DNA from: Robinsoniella peoriensis
Lineage (GTDB): Bacteria > Bacillota > Clostridia > Lachnospirales > Lachnospiraceae
Direction: 5' to 3' (one strand)
DNA length: 64,000 nucleotides
NCBI RefSeq assembly: GCF_042680125.1
Contig: NZ_JBHTNY010000003.1
The position numbers and the translations under genes are program-made. Numbering within the stretch: position 1 is the first letter of the stretch; each line of letters starts with the position of its first letter. The notes under the pieces are model-generated. The model searched no databases, was not told the origin of the DNA, and was given only the letters and a program-made list of their open reading frames with translations. Of this stretch, positions 63,543 through 64,000 are shown one piece after another.

Positions 63543-63700
63543 TTCATACCCATCTGCTGCCGCTTAGCGGCCCGGCCCCACAAACCAGTGCCACCGGTTG
63601 TAAATATGCCGATATAGTGCCTGATGTCTGCGTCAGGTGTTATAGTGGCCTATTTACTCGGGCGGCATTAGATGGTTTATCGCCTGCTCAGTTTGTACTG
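63505..63700 (-). promoter_or_regulatory. NiCo (czcD-type) riboswitch with extended P2
   Basis: Read on the minus strand, the leader contains ACTGAGCAGGC (63682-63692), then GGGCCGGGCCGC, AGCGGCAGCAGATG, CATCTGTGGGACAGT and the terminator. These blocks agree with the conserved four-helix NiCo riboswitch as I remember it, and a CDF transporter is its usual target. Helix P2 is formed by ATAAACCA and TGGTTTGT, but its arm is lengthened by about 85 bases of extra palindromic sequence. The motif normally acts as an ON switch with Co2+ or Ni2+. Confidence 0.82.
63610..63660. repeat. palindrome inserted in riboswitch P2, sharing the family A core
   Basis: The sequence GTAAATATGCCGATATAGTGCC begins at 63600 and folds back onto GGTGTTATAGTGGCC followed by TATTTAC. 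The centre AGTGCCTGATGTCTGCGTCAGG nearly matches the core of family A repeats at 14437 and 18780 (GTGCCTGATATCTGCGTCAG). Confidence 0.6.
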
Positions 63701-63755
63701 TTGATCTCGCATTCTTTTTTATTAGAATGTAATGCAGTGCAAATCGATTTCTAAT

Positions 63756-63784
63756 AATCTAACATATTCAGTATAGCATGTCAA
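63756..63784 (-). promoter_or_regulatory. sigma-A type promoter of the riboswitch-CDF unit
   Basis: On the minus strand a consensus TTGACA (63779-63784) and TAGATT (63756-63761) are separated by 17 bases. Transcription would start near 63749, about 50 bases before the riboswitch. Confidence 0.65.
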
Positions 63785-63787
63785 GGT

Positions 63788-63832
63788 GAAAAAAATTAAG
63801 GATGCATGGCGAAAAAATTAAGAATGCATGGC
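63788..63832. repeat. short tandem repeat, two units of 22-23 bases
   Basis: GAAAAAAATTAAGGATGCATGGC (23 bases) is followed at once by a 22-base near copy with AATTAAGAATGCATGGC. It lies just upstream of the CDF promoter. Confidence 0.6.
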
Positions 63833-63895
63833 ATCCATGTGAGATATCGCTATCATGTATTCATAAATCACAAGATAAGATTAAAAAAACTACAG

Positions 63896-64000
63896 TTACA
63901 CCAGACAATACTCCTGATACAGAGAGGGCGTAAATTTTTCTGTGTCTGAAAATGTATTGGAGTTCTTGAATTGAGTTAGATATGTATGTAAACTTTGTCG
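63896..64000 (-). CDS. possible C-terminal end of a truncated gene
   Basis: A minus-strand frame open from the window edge runs 34 codons to TAA at 63896-63898, ending ...FTPSLYQEYCLV. Its composition looks protein-like, but I do not recognise a family. No terminator was seen after it. The frame is too short to judge alone. Confidence 0.35.
   Translation of the reverse strand, partial: RQSLHTYLTQFKNSNTFSDTEKFTPSLYQEYCLV

Noticed and set aside
63539..63754. 71-codon plus-strand frame at the riboswitch
   Set aside because: The sequence is explained by the structured leader and palindrome on the minus strand; no ribosome site or domain is present.

Overview
The window looks like chromosomal DNA of a low-GC, spore-forming member of the Clostridia, most likely a gut Lachnospiraceae. 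The evidence is a division and cell-wall (dcw) cluster linked to spoIIGA-sigE, a Spo0E-like peptide gene, a MurE with the meso-diaminopimelate motif, strong AGGAGG ribosome binding sites with frequent TTG/GTG starts, and host-glycan sugar genes. Nearly everything lies on the minus strand and is read right to left. Only an AraC regulator and a MATE transporter are on the plus strand.

Region 1 (1-12.6 kb) is a mannoside/glycan locus. A GH125 alpha-1,6-mannosidase, a GH38 alpha-mannosidase and a DUF624 protein form one unit that ends at a clear terminator. Next come a YesM/YesN-type two-component system, another probable terminator, and an LplABC-type sugar ABC importer. A further gene with its own promoter starts at the left edge. 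Region 2 (12.7-14.6 kb) is spoIIGA-sigE, with a long-spacer promoter and Spo0A boxes. Region 3 (14.6-22.2 kb) holds aroD, a hendecad-repeat coiled-coil protein, and a sugar salvage operon: two paralogous nucleotidyltransferases flanking an NahK-like kinase, then galE, with a divergent AraC regulator. This block separates spoIIG from ftsZ.

Region 4 (22.2-36.3 kb) is the dcw cluster, in transcription order mraZ, rsmH, ftsL-like, two class B PBPs, mraY, murD, ftsW/spoVE, murA, divIB, ftsZ. It has an MraZ-type operator and internal promoters before mraY and ftsZ. murG, murC and murF are not in it. Region 5 (37.0-39.2 kb) is ychF-lgt and a 52-codon Spo0E-like gene. Region 6 (39.3-53.4 kb) is a housekeeping run: murE, priA, def, fmt, a YugP-like peptidase, rsmB, rlmN, stp, prkC, rsgA, rpe, thiN. 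Region 7 (53.6-60.8 kb) is recQ plus an ABC-2 type exporter with an OmpR-type two-component system. Region 8 (61-64 kb) is a MATE exporter and a cation diffusion facilitator under what appears to be a NiCo riboswitch, followed by a truncated reading frame at the right edge.

The unusual material is mostly between genes. There are two families of palindromic repeats. Copies of one abut or enter the 3' ends of murE and recQ, and seem to have supplied their last codons. A hairpin buries the Shine-Dalgarno of the second PBP gene, whose product has KTA in place of the KTG motif. A perfect 33-bp inverted repeat lies before mraY. The P2 arm of the riboswitch is greatly lengthened by a palindrome that shares a core with the other repeat family. 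No rRNA, tRNA, CRISPR array or transposase gene was recognised.
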